Part shown: positions 1-7,297 of the stretch, in pieces | Position numbering within the stretch: the first letter of the stretch is position 1 | How the letters are laid out: each line of letters opens with the position of its first letter | From: Jiangella gansuensis DSM 44835 | Lineage (GTDB): Bacteria > Actinomycetota > Actinomycetes > Jiangellales > Jiangellaceae | Reading direction: 5' to 3' | NCBI RefSeq assembly: GCF_000515395.1 | Contig: NZ_KI911782.1 | Coordinates: forward strand, 4,582,697 to 4,646,696 | Length of the DNA stretch: 64,000 bases | Translations under genes and position numbers: made by a program | The notes under the pieces: model-generated | Seen by the model: only the letters and a program-made list of their open reading frames with translations | Told to the model about the DNA's origin: nothing | Databases searched by the model: none

Positions 1-32
1 AGTACGACCACGGCTATGACGATCGCGGGCAT
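1..32 (-). CDS. 5' end of an unknown gene, cut by the window edge
   Basis: An ATG on the minus strand at 30-32 opens MPAIVIAVVV and runs off the window. A GAGGGGG ribosome binding site lies 5 bases upstream of it. The ten visible residues are hydrophobic, as in a signal peptide or first membrane helix. Nothing more can be said; the start is inferred only from the ribosome binding site. Confidence 0.3.
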   Translation of the reverse strand, partial: MPAIVIAVVV

Positions 33-92
33 CAATGCCCCCTCAGGTCGGAGGTACCCAGCCTCCGCCCGCGGCCGGACACCGTAGGATGT

Positions 93-109
93 TGACGGCA
101 CTATGACGC
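93..109 (+). repeat. Boundary motif copy 1 (GACGC site)
   Basis: Reads TGACGGCACTATGACGC and matches copy 6 at 13 of 17 positions. It lies in the leader of the split-barrel protein gene and is the left-most member of a family found between modules up to 22 kb. Confidence 0.4.
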
Positions 110-214
110 AGGTCACAGTGGCCGGTCAATAGTCCGATACGCCTTCGAAACGGAACCGACACCGGGAGGGTCACTCTGGACGTCAGCCTGCGCCAACCGG
201 TCCGGGCCGCCTCA

Positions 215-952
215 GTGGCGGAGCTCACCTGGGTCGGCCCCGGCGGACGGCCGGACGCGCTGCCTGTGACGCCGTTGCTGCTGGACGAGCGGCCGGCGGT
301 TGCCTACCCGTACGCCTACGCGGACCTGGCCCGCCAGATCGTCGGCTCTCCCGCCGTCGCCCTCACCCTTTCGGACCCGCGAATGACCGGCAGCGGCTGG
401 CGGGCCATGACAGCGGCCGGGCAGGCCCGGCTTGTCGAGGACTCCCAAGGTGAGCTGTTCCGTGCGCAGCTGCTGCGCGAAGAGTTGCGCAAGTATCCAC
501 CGTCGCGGGCGCTGGCCGACTCGCTCATACTGCAGCGTGAGCACTGGTGGTACCTGCCGCGGCTGATCGTCATCCTCGACCTCGGCGGCCCGGTGCCGGT
601 CGAGCCACGGGTCGACGGCCAGTCCCAGGTGCTGTCGATGTGGGCCGGCGGCCGGTTGCACGTCGACACCGTGCGCGTGACGGACACCAGCACCGACCGG
701 CCGCACGTTGCCAGTCTGGCCGGACGGCCGATACCGGACGGACCAGCCTCGCTGCTCGGCCACGACTTCTCGGTTCCCGACCTGGAACGCTGGACGCCCT
801 GGGTCACCGCCGGCGAGATGGCAGGTGGCGTGTTCAAGGCGTCAGGGCGACCCGAACGCACCACGCTGGAGCCGAGTCTGAGCTTGCGGCAACGCTACCG
901 TCGCCAACGCGACCTGGAACGGGCCTGCCGAGCCAACCTCCCGCCCGGGTAG
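215..952 (+). CDS. Flavin-binding split-barrel (PPOX-like) family protein
   Basis: The 245-residue protein resembles actinobacterial members of the pyridoxamine-phosphate-oxidase-like split-barrel superfamily; the segment HWWYLPRL near residue 109 and the long C-terminal tail fit that group. The cofactor (FMN, F420 or haem) cannot be told. The GTG at 215 is the first standard start, but coding-like sequence in the same frame extends upstream (DVSLRQPVRAAS). The only good ribosome binding site, GGGAGGG at 164-170, stands 5 bases before a CTG at 176. The true start may therefore be that CTG. The gene stands alone, upstream of the nucleotidyltransferase gene. Confidence 0.55.
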   Translation: MAELTWVGPGGRPDALPVTPLLLDERPAVAYPYAYADLARQIVGSPAVALTLSDPRMTGSGWRAMTAAGQARLVEDSQGELFRAQLLREELRKYPPSRALADSLILQREHWWYLPRLIVILDLGGPVPVEPRVDGQSQVLSMWAGGRLHVDTVRVTDTSTDRPHVASLAGRPIPDGPASLLGHDFSVPDLERWTPWVTAGEMAGGVFKASGRPERTTLEPSLSLRQRYRRQRDLERACRANLPPG

Positions 953-1006
953 CGCCGGCAGCGGGCCAACGTGCGCCTCGATCTCCAGTTGCTCGGCGGA
1001 CGGGTG

Positions 1007-1021
1007 ATAAGGTTGCCTTAT
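1007..1021. promoter_or_regulatory. Inverted repeat over the start of the HTH-nucleotidyltransferase gene
   Basis: ATAAGG-TTG-CCTTAT is a perfect 6-bp inverted repeat whose right arm overlaps the ATG at 1020. As the encoded protein has an N-terminal helix-turn-helix, this is a candidate autoregulatory operator. No ribosome binding site is visible, so the message may be leaderless. Confidence 0.4.
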
Positions 1022-1493
1022 GACCCTGGCGGCAGAGTACGCCGATGCCCGGCGCGGCGCAGATATCGCGCGCCTGCGGCGGGTGCTTGCCCTGCGCGCG
1101 ATGATGGCGAGCGGCATGAGTCAGCGTCAGATAGCCAAGGAGCTGGGCATTTCTCAGCCGGCGATCAGCCAGCAGCTCAAGTTCGCCGCCGAGCTGGAGA
1201 ACCTGCACCCTGAGCTCTTGTTGGAGGCGGCTACGCCGATCCTCAAAGCACTGGCTGCGGAGCACGGCTACTCTCGCTTGTCCGTCTTCGGCTCGGTGGC
1301 TCGTCGTCAGGCACGTCCCGACTCCGACCTCGACCTTCTCATTGAAGCTCCCGAAGGAACGTCGACGTTTGGGTTCATCCGGTTCAAGCAGCTCATCGAG
1401 CAGGTCCTGGGCCGGACGATCGATCTGATCGAGTACGGCGGGCTCAAGGCCAGGCTGGATGACGACATCCGACGCGAGGCGGTGCCGCTGTGA
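1020..1493 (+). CDS. HTH-fused minimal nucleotidyltransferase (MntA-like antitoxin)
   Basis: 157 residues. Residues 10-60 form a helix-turn-helix (SQRQIAKELGISQPAISQQL). Residues 70-157 are a minimal nucleotidyltransferase with the pol-beta signature GSVARRQARPDSDLDLLIE: GS, then two Asp for metal binding. Proteins of this kind neutralise HEPN ribonuclease partners by adding AMP groups (type VII toxin-antitoxin). Its stop overlaps the start of the next ORF (TGATG), the usual antitoxin-toxin coupling, but the HEPN gene that should follow is reduced to a stub. The HTH suggests it also represses its own promoter. Confidence 0.8.
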   Translation: MTLAAEYADARRGADIARLRRVLALRAMMASGMSQRQIAKELGISQPAISQQLKFAAELENLHPELLLEAATPILKALAAEHGYSRLSVFGSVARRQARPDSDLDLLIEAPEGTSTFGFIRFKQLIEQVLGRTIDLIEYGGLKARLDDDIRREAVPL

Positions 1494-1603
1494 TGGAGCG
1501 CAAGGCAGCCAAGGAGCTACTCCATATCCAGGGATTGTGGAAGTCGTCGTTGGGGCCCTTGTTCGAGGTCGCCGAGGCGGCGATCGACGACGGGTCTGAT
1601 TGA
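1493..1603 (+). pseudogene. 36-codon stub of a HEPN (HepT/DUF86) toxin gene
   Basis: ATG overlaps the stop of the nucleotidyltransferase gene (TGATG). The product begins MERKAAKELLHIQG, which resembles the start of HEPN partners of HTH-nucleotidyltransferases, and ends at a TGA after 36 codons. The catalytic R-x4-H segment of HEPN ribonucleases is absent. The position and N-terminus point to a truncated toxin; without a database search a genuine tiny gene cannot be excluded. The next 200 bases up to 1804 contain no gene I can recognise. Confidence 0.5.
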
Positions 1604-1804
1604 AGCGACATCCGCCTAGCTGGTCCGGCCGCGCCGGCCCGCGGTCGCACGAGAAGATCACGGCGAGCTCGAGCCGCGTGTGCAGGCGTCGACCCTGCAA
1701 TCACACTCGCGGCCGAAAGCCGCGACACCAGATGGCGAGGATCGCGAAGACGGGAGCGAAAACTCGACCGATGAGTTTTGGCGTTGAGGATAATCTAACG
1801 AGGC

Positions 1805-2173
1805 ATGACCCAATATCTACTCTCCGTCCCGCACAACTCCGACGAAGAACCGACCATGGAGACCATGGACCCGGCCGAGCTCGAGGCGGCCATGGCTGCC
1901 ACCGGTGCGATCATCGAGGAGCTGACGTCGACCGGCGCGTTCGTCTTCGCGGGCGGGCTGATGCCGCCCTCGAGCGCGATCACTGTCGACAACACCGGTG
2001 AGTCACTGAGCACCGTCAACGGCCCCTTCGTCGAGGCTCCCGAGTATCTTGGAGGTTTCTGGGTGATCGATGTCGCTGACGAGGAGGCCGCCCTTGGCTG
2101 GGCCGCCCGCGCGTCGAAGGCCCTCGGCGGCCGGATCGAGGTCCGGGCCTTCCAGGTGCCCCCGGGCGAGTGA
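1805..2173 (+). CDS. YciI-family (YCII/DGPF) protein
   Basis: 122 residues with the pattern of the YCII/DGPF-type domain: MTQYLLSV at the start, GAFVFAGGL in the middle, and TVNGPFVEAPEYLGGFWVID, followed by a helix and a final strand (EVRAF). The fold is a small dimeric ferredoxin-like barrel; members near sigma factors occur in actinobacteria, but no sigma factor gene is adjacent here. The ATG at 1805 follows GATAAT (about 1787) and a GAGG, giving a plausible promoter and a short leader. Biochemical role unknown. Confidence 0.75.
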   Translation: MTQYLLSVPHNSDEEPTMETMDPAELEAAMAATGAIIEELTSTGAFVFAGGLMPPSSAITVDNTGESLSTVNGPFVEAPEYLGGFWVIDVADEEAALGWAARASKALGGRIEVRAFQVPPGE

Positions 2174-2220
2174 GTTCCCGCCGGGAAGCCGCACATCCGG
2201 ATCCCGGCGCGGCGGCACGC

Positions 2221-2404
2221 AGGCGTCGAGTGCGTTGGGCTCGCGGCGTGCCGCAGGGGGCTGGTATGGCGCGGTATCCCGGCGGTCTTCGCGATGCGGG
2301 CGACCATCCAGTAGGCGTCGCGTCTGTGGATCGGCTTGCCGGTCATCGGGCGTGTACCAAGCGCCCTCAGCGAGTGCGCCGTGGTGACGCTGATGGTGGG
2401 TGCG
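2221..2404 (-). pseudogene. Remnant 1 of the tyrosine recombinase gene
   Basis: The stretch 2264-2350 matches the intact recombinase gene (about 16192-16275) with only a few substitutions, including the peptide RRDAYWMVARIAKTAGIPRH. After 2350 the match jumps: 2369-2404 aligns with about 16469-16503, so some 200 bases are missing internally, and several small frame changes interrupt the HSLRHAA region. The piece cannot encode an active enzyme. Its high identity to the intact copy suggests recent duplication and decay, or recombination between copies. Confidence 0.8.
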
Positions 2405-2781
2405 AACGAAGTGGTCGGTGACAAATCTCGTCCGCCGTGAGCGACCCCTCCAACACGGCTGTCAGCCGATCTACGGCGACCTGCGCCAGACCGCCTTTCC
2501 AGGTCGTAAACGTCGGCCTTGCGGCCGGATTACCGACTACCGCACGGGCCTGTTCTGTCAGGAGCTCCAGGATCTCCTCGGCGACGAGCGTCTCGCCGTA
2601 ATCAGGGCCGAAGGACATCAGGTTTTGGGCGCTGTGGACCGGTCGATTCCAAGAACTTTTCGGCTTCGCGGGAGCGGACGTGACCTTCAGGCACCTCGCG
2701 GCGCTCGAGACGCGCGGAGGCCGCAGCTGCCTTGCGCGCCCACCGCTTGATCGCCGTCGCGTCAACCTTGCGCGCCGCCAT
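2405..2781 (-). pseudogene. Frameshifted small hypothetical gene
   Basis: On the minus strand an ATG at 2781 opens MAARKVDATAIKRWARKAAA and continues to about EAEKFLES near 2640, then leaves frame. A second frame then reads NLMSFGPDYGETLVAEEILE through TADEI near 2425 with good protein character. One frame change near 2630-2645 would join them into one protein of about 115 residues, whose end is cut by the recombinase remnant. I recognise no family. Either a broken cassette gene or two short ORFs; the frame break should be confirmed in the reads. Confidence 0.4.
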
Positions 2782-2858
2782 CGTCCCTCCCGTGATCGAC
2801 CAGCACGATCCCAGGCTAGGGCAGTGGGCGGCACACCAGTCGCGTCCTGACACGTCAG

Positions 2859-2875
2859 TCGCGGCGGTAAGACGC
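2859..2875 (+). repeat. Boundary motif copy 2
   Basis: TCGCGGCGGTAAGACGC. With two extra bases on each side it is almost identical to copy 3, 931 bases away, so these two copies bracket the VapBC pair as direct repeats. Just upstream is TGAC-AC-GTCA. Confidence 0.75.
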
Positions 2876-2907
2876 ATCATCATGCGGATCGAAGCCACGG
2901 TTTGTGT

Positions 2908-3354
2908 CTAACGTGCGGTCGTGGAGGTCGGGTCCGATGTGGGTGAGTTCCATGGGTTGAGGCATTGAACGCCGAGGGGTTCAAGGTGCTTGGTGTTGCG
3001 CGTCGCGACGGTCATCTCGGATGCCTGCGCGATGGCGGCGATGAGGGCGTCATCGAACGGCGAATGCTCGGGAACACGGTACGTGGCAAGGATCCGAGCG
3101 GCCGCCAGGTCGAACGGCAGTACACGGTTGGCAAACGTGGGCAGCACATGATCATCGAACCACCGGCGCAAGATCTCTCCTTGTGCCGGGTCGGATCGCT
3201 CTTTGGCGACGACGCCGCGCTCGATCTCGGCGACAGTCGTCGCCGTCACGAACTGGTCTGCCACGGGGACCGATGCCGCCCAGGCTTCCACCGACCGGTT
3301 GCGTCCTCGGACTCGCAGCGCGGACACCACGTTGGTGTCCAGGACGTACTTCAC
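2908..3354 (-). CDS. vapC: VapC-family PIN-domain ribonuclease toxin
   Basis: 148-residue PIN domain. The acidic metal site is visible: D6 in [12 protein letters not shown] in TVAEIERG, D in [11 protein letters not shown] and the late [11 protein letters not shown] motif. PIN toxins of this FitB/VapC type cleave RNA when released from the antitoxin. The ATG overlaps the stop of the antitoxin gene by 4 bases (ATGA), so the two are translationally coupled, antitoxin first. The C-terminal 13 residues after LNPW look like a non-conserved tail. Confidence 0.9.
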   Translation of the reverse strand: MKYVLDTNVVSALRVRGRNRSVEAWAASVPVADQFVTATTVAEIERGVVAKERSDPAQGEILRRWFDDHVLPTFANRVLPFDLAAARILATYRVPEHSPFDDALIAAIAQASEMTVATRNTKHLEPLGVQCLNPWNSPTSDPTSTTAR

Positions 3355-3578
3355 AGCTCAGGAGTTCGTGCGGCCAGGCCCAGTCGGGAGGGCTCGAATT
3401 CGATGTCGGCGCCCTCGTCCGTGCTGAGCAGGTCGACGATCGTGACGGGCTCTCGCGCGAGGCTGTCGGCGAGAATCTCGCGGGCTTCTGCCTCGACCGA
3501 TCGGTGATGCTGCGCGGCGCGTGCGCGAAGCGCGGCCTTGGTTCCAGCCGAAAGGTTGCGGATCAAGATCTGCTCCAT
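3351..3578 (-). CDS. vapB: VapB/FitA-type ribbon-helix-helix antitoxin
   Basis: 75 residues if started at the ATG at 3578, chosen because GGAGG stands 8-10 bases upstream; an upstream in-frame ATG at 3593 would add MEVVI. The N-terminus [21 protein letters not shown] and the helix [17 protein letters not shown] are typical of FitA-like antitoxins, whose strand binds DNA. The acidic, Pro-rich C-terminus is the usual toxin-binding arm. First gene of the vapBC pair, and probably its repressor through the palindrome upstream. Confidence 0.88.
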   Translation of the reverse strand: MEQILIRNLSAGTKAALRARAAQHHRSVEAEAREILADSLAREPVTIVDLLSTDEGADIEFEPSRLGLAARTPEL

Positions 3579-3593
3579 GATGACCACCTCCAC

Positions 3594-3613
3594 GATATCG
3601 CATCAACGATATC
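3594..3613. promoter_or_regulatory. vapBC operator palindrome
   Basis: GATATCG-CATCAA-CGATATC is a perfect 7-bp inverted repeat immediately upstream of the antitoxin ribosome binding site. FitA/VapB antitoxins bind inverted repeats overlapping their own promoter, so this is a likely autoregulatory site. Confidence 0.65.
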
Positions 3614-3689
3614 ATTCCGCGGATGTGGCCACCACCACGCCGCTCCTCGGCACCCTTCCACCCTGGGCCGCGGCCTGGGGTGCGCGCCC

Positions 3690-3760
3690 CGGAGATCTGG
3701 GCGTCGCGCGGCAGATCGCTGGCGTCGAGGGCGTCGTGATGCGGCGTGCCGCAGCGAATG
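3690..3760 (-). pseudogene. Remnant 2 of the tyrosine recombinase gene
   Basis: GATCTGGGCGTCGCG at about 3701 and the bases to about 3760 align with 16107-16180 of the intact recombinase gene at roughly three-quarters identity. On the minus strand the catalytic-box peptide HSLRHAA is still readable. It is older than remnant 1 and sits 30 bases before boundary motif copy 3. Confidence 0.6.
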
Positions 3761-3789
3761 CAGACCGCTCGCGCCGGGACAGCGGCCAG

Positions 3790-3806
3790 TCGCGGCGGTG
3801 TGACGC
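3790..3806 (+). repeat. Boundary motif copy 3
   Basis: TCGCGGCGGTGTGACGC; including CAG before and ATC after, 21 of 23 bases equal copy 2. It separates the VapBC/recombinase-remnant segment from the 385-residue gene. Confidence 0.75.
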
Positions 3807-3967
3807 ATCTAACGACGGCGATAAATCGACATCGGTGCCGGTGACCGAGGCGCCCGGACGTAACGAACGGGTCGGCCCGAGGACTTGACCGGCAAGGTCG
3901 AGCCAGCCATCCCGCGGGTTCTCCGGCGACCTCGCCGCCACATGCGCACGCTGCGTAGAATCCCGTC

Positions 3968-5125
3968 GTGAAGGACTCGATGCACCATTGGCTGCCTGAT
4001 CACCACCTCGGTGTGGCCGCGACCCTGTCGCATGCTGATGAACTGGTCGGTGAGGTCGCCGACGTGCTCTTCGCCTACCAGACGCGGCCCGATGGACCTT
4101 TCGAACTCGAGGAGCAGCTCGCCTTCCCCAACACGCGGACCGTCGTGACGCACGTGGCCCCGATGCCGCGGAAGGTTCCGCTGCTCGTCGCCGATGCTCT
4201 GATCGCGCTCCGAGCCGCGCTTGAGCACGCTCTGTTCGCGGAGGTCGAGTTCCGCGATGGAACCCTGGACGAGAAGACCGCGCGCCTGGTCGAGATCCCG
4301 GCGACCCGCAAGGCCGAGGACTTCGAGTCCTGGGCGAAGGGTCGCGTGAAGAACGGCCCTGCGTCGCTGCATCCAGGCAGCGACCTGGTGAAGCGGGTTG
4401 AAGGGCTCCAGCCCTTCAACCGGAAGGACATCGAGAACCACCCATTGGCCCGCCTCGTGCTCCACACGAACCATGCGAAGCACCGGACTCCAGCGGTCAC
4501 GGCGGTCCGCATCGCCGCCATGTACAACGAGGACCAGATGCCGCGCTCGGTCCGCAGTCTCCCGCCGTGGCCCGAGGTGCCGCTGCGGGTGGGGGACGTC
4601 ATCGCGGAGACGCCGTTCGGCACGCGGGTGCCGGTCACGCTCTTTCCGACGATCGGCATCAACCGGCCCGGCACGGACCGGTGGCCGGTGCTCATGCAGG
4701 AGCTCGAGGAGATCCCCCATTGGGTCCGCACCCAAGCGGTTCCGCGCCTCGTCACCGGCATGGAGCCGCCCAGACCCGAGCTGCCGACGCGCTACGAGAT
4801 CGCCGTCGGGCACGTCAACGAGCGCCGCGCGATCTCGGCGGGGGCGACCATGTCAGCAGCCGACCGGCACAGGCAGCGCCTGGGCGCGGCGTCGGTCCGG
4901 ATCGACATGGTCGACACGCTCAGCCAAATGGACGGCTCCCCAGGCGCCGAGCAGATCGCGGCGTGGCTGGACCACCTGACCGACGAAGAGGTGCTCGAGC
5001 GGATCTCCCAGCTGAAGCCGACCCACACCTACAATCTCGATATCGTGCTGCGCAACTTCGAGGTTCTGAAGGGCATGCGCGACGAGGCCGTGGCGTTCGG
5101 GGCTGACGAGGCGGCAGGCGACTGA
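3968..5125 (+). CDS. Hypothetical protein, 385 aa, mostly helical
   Basis: I do not recognise the family with certainty. The segment LLVADALIALRAALEHALFAE near residue 75 resembles a helix pair in several actinobacterial proteins of unknown function (pattern DAL-x-LR-x-ALEH). Later parts are rich in Pro and charged residues, with a C-terminal helical region (QIAAWLDHLTDEEVLERISQ) that could bind a partner. No signal peptide or membrane helix. The start is GTG at 3968; an ATG at 3980 is an alternative. It converges on the YfbU-type gene, 48 bases away. Lying between boundary motifs 3 and 4, it is likely cassette cargo. Confidence 0.7.
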   Translation: MKDSMHHWLPDHHLGVAATLSHADELVGEVADVLFAYQTRPDGPFELEEQLAFPNTRTVVTHVAPMPRKVPLLVADALIALRAALEHALFAEVEFRDGTLDEKTARLVEIPATRKAEDFESWAKGRVKNGPASLHPGSDLVKRVEGLQPFNRKDIENHPLARLVLHTNHAKHRTPAVTAVRIAAMYNEDQMPRSVRSLPPWPEVPLRVGDVIAETPFGTRVPVTLFPTIGINRPGTDRWPVLMQELEEIPHWVRTQAVPRLVTGMEPPRPELPTRYEIAVGHVNERRAISAGATMSAADRHRQRLGAASVRIDMVDTLSQMDGSPGAEQIAAWLDHLTDEEVLERISQLKPTHTYNLDIVLRNFEVLKGMRDEAVAFGADEAAGD

Positions 5126-5173
5126 GCGGCGGAGCAAACTGCGGTCTTCGACGCCACGCACCCCTCCACTCGG

Positions 5174-5941
5174 TCAGCTCTTCGGGGTCCGGCGGGAGGG
5201 GTGGACCTGCGCATCTGCGATCCGTTCCAACTCCTCGAGCGACAAGAGACAGTCGAGGCGGCGGACTCCGCGCTTGCGGCTGTCCATGATGCGGCGGAAC
5301 TCGGAGAGCATCCGCAGGTACGTGTCGAGCATGGGCATGTGCGAGTTGCCGCTATCGTTTCGCTCGACCTGGGGCTGCAGCTCGGTCCAGCGCTCGCCAT
5401 CGCGCATGAGGAATTCGACGTAGCTCGCCATGTGCCCCTCGAGCGCGTCATTGTGGTCGAAGCCCAGGAACTCGAGCTGGGCCAACTTCTCGGGGACACG
5501 CTTCCCCTCGCCTTCGAGGTGGCTGATGCTGTAGGTAATGATGCGGAACATCTGCAAGATGTCCGACACTCGGCTGCAGTCGCGCTTCGACAGCTCCGTC
5601 CTGAAGCCCGCGGCCTCGTACCAGTACTCGCCCGTGAAGCCTTCCTCAAGGATCTTCGCCCGCATCAGCTGGTACTCCAGGTCGCCGTCGACATCGTTGG
5701 CGTCCTTCGGCAGCACACGGCCCAGGATCCGGTGCAACAAGGAGAGCACCTGCCGGTCGACGATCCGCATGCTCTCAGCCGGGGGCACGTCGCCGTGCTC
5801 CACCTCGCGCTCGAAGACTGGCACGACTGCCTCCATCAGGAGATCGCGGACATACTCGCTGGTCGTCACGCCCTGGCCGTCGGCCAGCTCCTTCAGCTGG
5901 TCGCGGACCCGGTCGTCGACTCGGATGTTCAGAACTGCCAC
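5174..5941 (-). CDS. Ribbon-helix-helix protein with YfbU-like domain
   Basis: 255 residues from the GTG at 5941, chosen because GGGAGG precedes it at 8 bases. Residues 1-45 (AVLNIRVDDRVRDQLKELAD, TSEYVRDLLMEAV) form a CopG-like ribbon-helix-helix. Residues 70-240 match the YfbU family, with LEFLGFDHNDA, YVEFLMRDGERWTEL, MLDTYLRMLSEFRRIM and LSLEELERI as landmarks. YfbU itself has no established function. Fusion to a DNA-binding domain suggests a regulator or self-repressing toxin-antitoxin-like protein; a palindrome lies just upstream. Confidence 0.8.
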   Translation of the reverse strand: MAVLNIRVDDRVRDQLKELADGQGVTTSEYVRDLLMEAVVPVFEREVEHGDVPPAESMRIVDRQVLSLLHRILGRVLPKDANDVDGDLEYQLMRAKILEEGFTGEYWYEAAGFRTELSKRDCSRVSDILQMFRIITYSISHLEGEGKRVPEKLAQLEFLGFDHNDALEGHMASYVEFLMRDGERWTELQPQVERNDSGNSHMPMLDTYLRMLSEFRRIMDSRKRGVRRLDCLLSLEELERIADAQVHPSRRTPKS

Positions 5942-5963
5942 AACTACTTCCTCCCGTAGCGCC

Positions 5964-5991
5964 GTATGACGGATTCGTAATCTTGTCATAC
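5964..5991. promoter_or_regulatory. Inverted repeat upstream of the RHH-YfbU gene
   Basis: GTATGAC and GTCATAC form a perfect 7-bp inverted repeat with a 14-base spacer, 22 bases before the GTG start. Suits dimer-of-dimers binding by the ribbon-helix-helix domain encoded next to it. Confidence 0.5.
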
Positions 5992-6120
5992 AAGGCGGCG
6001 TCGTGTCGACTGAGGACCGCGAAGCCCTGCCGAGGCGGGAGGCTCGCTCGTGATGAAGTTCGGTGAAGCATTCAACCGGTGGCCTCGAGCCCCTGGCGCC
6101 CGACGGCGTCGAGGGATCGT

Positions 6121-6137
6121 TCGCGGCGTAAAGACGC
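6121..6137 (+). repeat. Boundary motif copy 4
   Basis: TCGCGGCGTAAAGACGC, 15 of 17 identical to copy 2. Lies between the divergent RHH-YfbU and 266-residue genes. An imperfect inverted pair CCTCGA/TCGAGG (about 6083-6114) precedes it. Confidence 0.65.
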
Positions 6138-6208
6138 GGATCGCGGCTTACGCGTGACTGCGGCACCGCGAGCAGCGGAACAACACTGTCGCTGTTGCCG
6201 GTCAGACT

Positions 6209-7009
6209 GTGTTCATGCCTAAGATGCGCACCGAGGAGCTTTGGGTTGGCGCCTGCATGGAAGCCGCGCTGCCAGGGATCAAGGTCGTTCAGCACGATGA
6301 CGGGTCTCGGTCAAGCATGCACGACCTCGACCTCGTCCGCGATGGTGTGGTCTTCGCCGCGTGCGAGGTCACCGCCGCGGCCGACGCTGAATCCATCGAG
6401 CTCTGGAACTTGGTGAATGGCTCGGAAGAGCGCTGGATCGAACAGGACCTTCTCGGCGGCTGGCTGATCACTGTTACCACGAGGTGCCGGGTGAAGTTCC
6501 TGAAGGCAGAGCTTCCTGCTTTGCTCCGCGTCGTGGAGAACGAGCCAACGGACCCGTGGCGGCAGAGCGCGATTGAGCGCATCAAGGCGCTCGGCGTCGT
6601 AGCCGCGGATCGCGGAGACACTGCCTTTCCGGGGTCCATCTACGTCACGCTCGAGCGCGACGCGGAACGTGCCGGTGGCGTCGTCCCCAACAGCGGCCAC
6701 GGCCTCGTCACGTGGCTGGATGAGTGGATACGCGAGCCCACGCAGGAACATAACCTCGAGAAGCTACGGACTGCCTTGCCCGTGGAGCGACACCTGTTCG
6801 TGCTACTCCCCGGGTTCACGACGGCACCGTTCAGGGCATCGGATCTGCTCATGCGGGCGGACGCGCCGCTGCCGGACGCGGCTCCGAGGCTTCCGCAAGG
6901 AATCACCGATGTTTGGCTTATGAGCACTTGGTCCACCGGTGACGTCTTCCACTACGGCGGCAGCGGCTGGAGCCGCTCAGGCAAGGTGTTCAAGGTCACG
7001 AGCGACTAA
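6209..7009 (+). CDS. Hypothetical protein, 266 aa
   Basis: No confident family. The region HDLDLVRDGVVFAACEVTAA near residue 38 has the spacing D-x(n)-E-V-T seen in some PD-(D/E)xK nuclease-like proteins, but no following catalytic Lys is convincing, so this is only a suggestion. The rest is soluble alpha/beta (LFVLLPGFTTAPFRASDLLM, DVWLMSTWSTGDVFHY). Starts at the GTG at 6209; an ATG two codons later is equally likely. It is the only gene between boundary motifs 4 and 5, a one-gene cassette. Confidence 0.65.
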   Translation: MFMPKMRTEELWVGACMEAALPGIKVVQHDDGSRSSMHDLDLVRDGVVFAACEVTAAADAESIELWNLVNGSEERWIEQDLLGGWLITVTTRCRVKFLKAELPALLRVVENEPTDPWRQSAIERIKALGVVAADRGDTAFPGSIYVTLERDAERAGGVVPNSGHGLVTWLDEWIREPTQEHNLEKLRTALPVERHLFVLLPGFTTAPFRASDLLMRADAPLPDAAPRLPQGITDVWLMSTWSTGDVFHYGGSGWSRSGKVFKVTSD

Positions 7010-7060
7010 CCGGGGACGGCGGGCTTCCCGACCGATGGGCAGTCGATCGCAAGGCCCGCG

Positions 7061-7077
7061 ACGCGGCGCAAAGACGC
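7061..7077 (+). repeat. Boundary motif copy 5
   Basis: ACGCGGCGCAAAGACGC, 52 bases after the stop of the 266-residue gene. Its flanks (AGGCCCG before, CCT shortly after) are shared with copy 9 upstream of the recombinase gene. A GCGGGCTT/AAGGCCCGC inverted pair leads into it. Confidence 0.65.
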
Positions 7078-7297
7078 ACCTTGCCGGCTGCGCGGATCGC
7101 GGCAGTTCCGGGTGTGCTGGATGGGGATCCCCCTGTGGGAGCGCGGATCGCGGTCGGCGCCCGGCGCCGAGCGCCGTCGTCCCCAGGCCAAGTCGAGTTG
7201 AGAACATCGGCAGCCGGCAACGGCGTGAGCGGACCGGTTGCCCCTCGCGAAAGCATTGGCGAACCGACTTGCTCCGCTGATGTACTGATGTGCCAGC

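Noticed and set aside
2857-3813. Classical integron attC sites (GTCTAAC near 2909, ATCTAAC near 3807)
   Set aside because: They fit RYYYAAC, but no paired GTTRRRY at proper distance was found and the recombinase does not look like IntI. Recorded only as a loose resemblance.
5957-5973. Additional boundary motif copy (CGCCGTATGACGG)
   Set aside because: Needs a gap to align and lies in the palindromic operator of the RHH-YfbU gene, which explains GTATGAC better.
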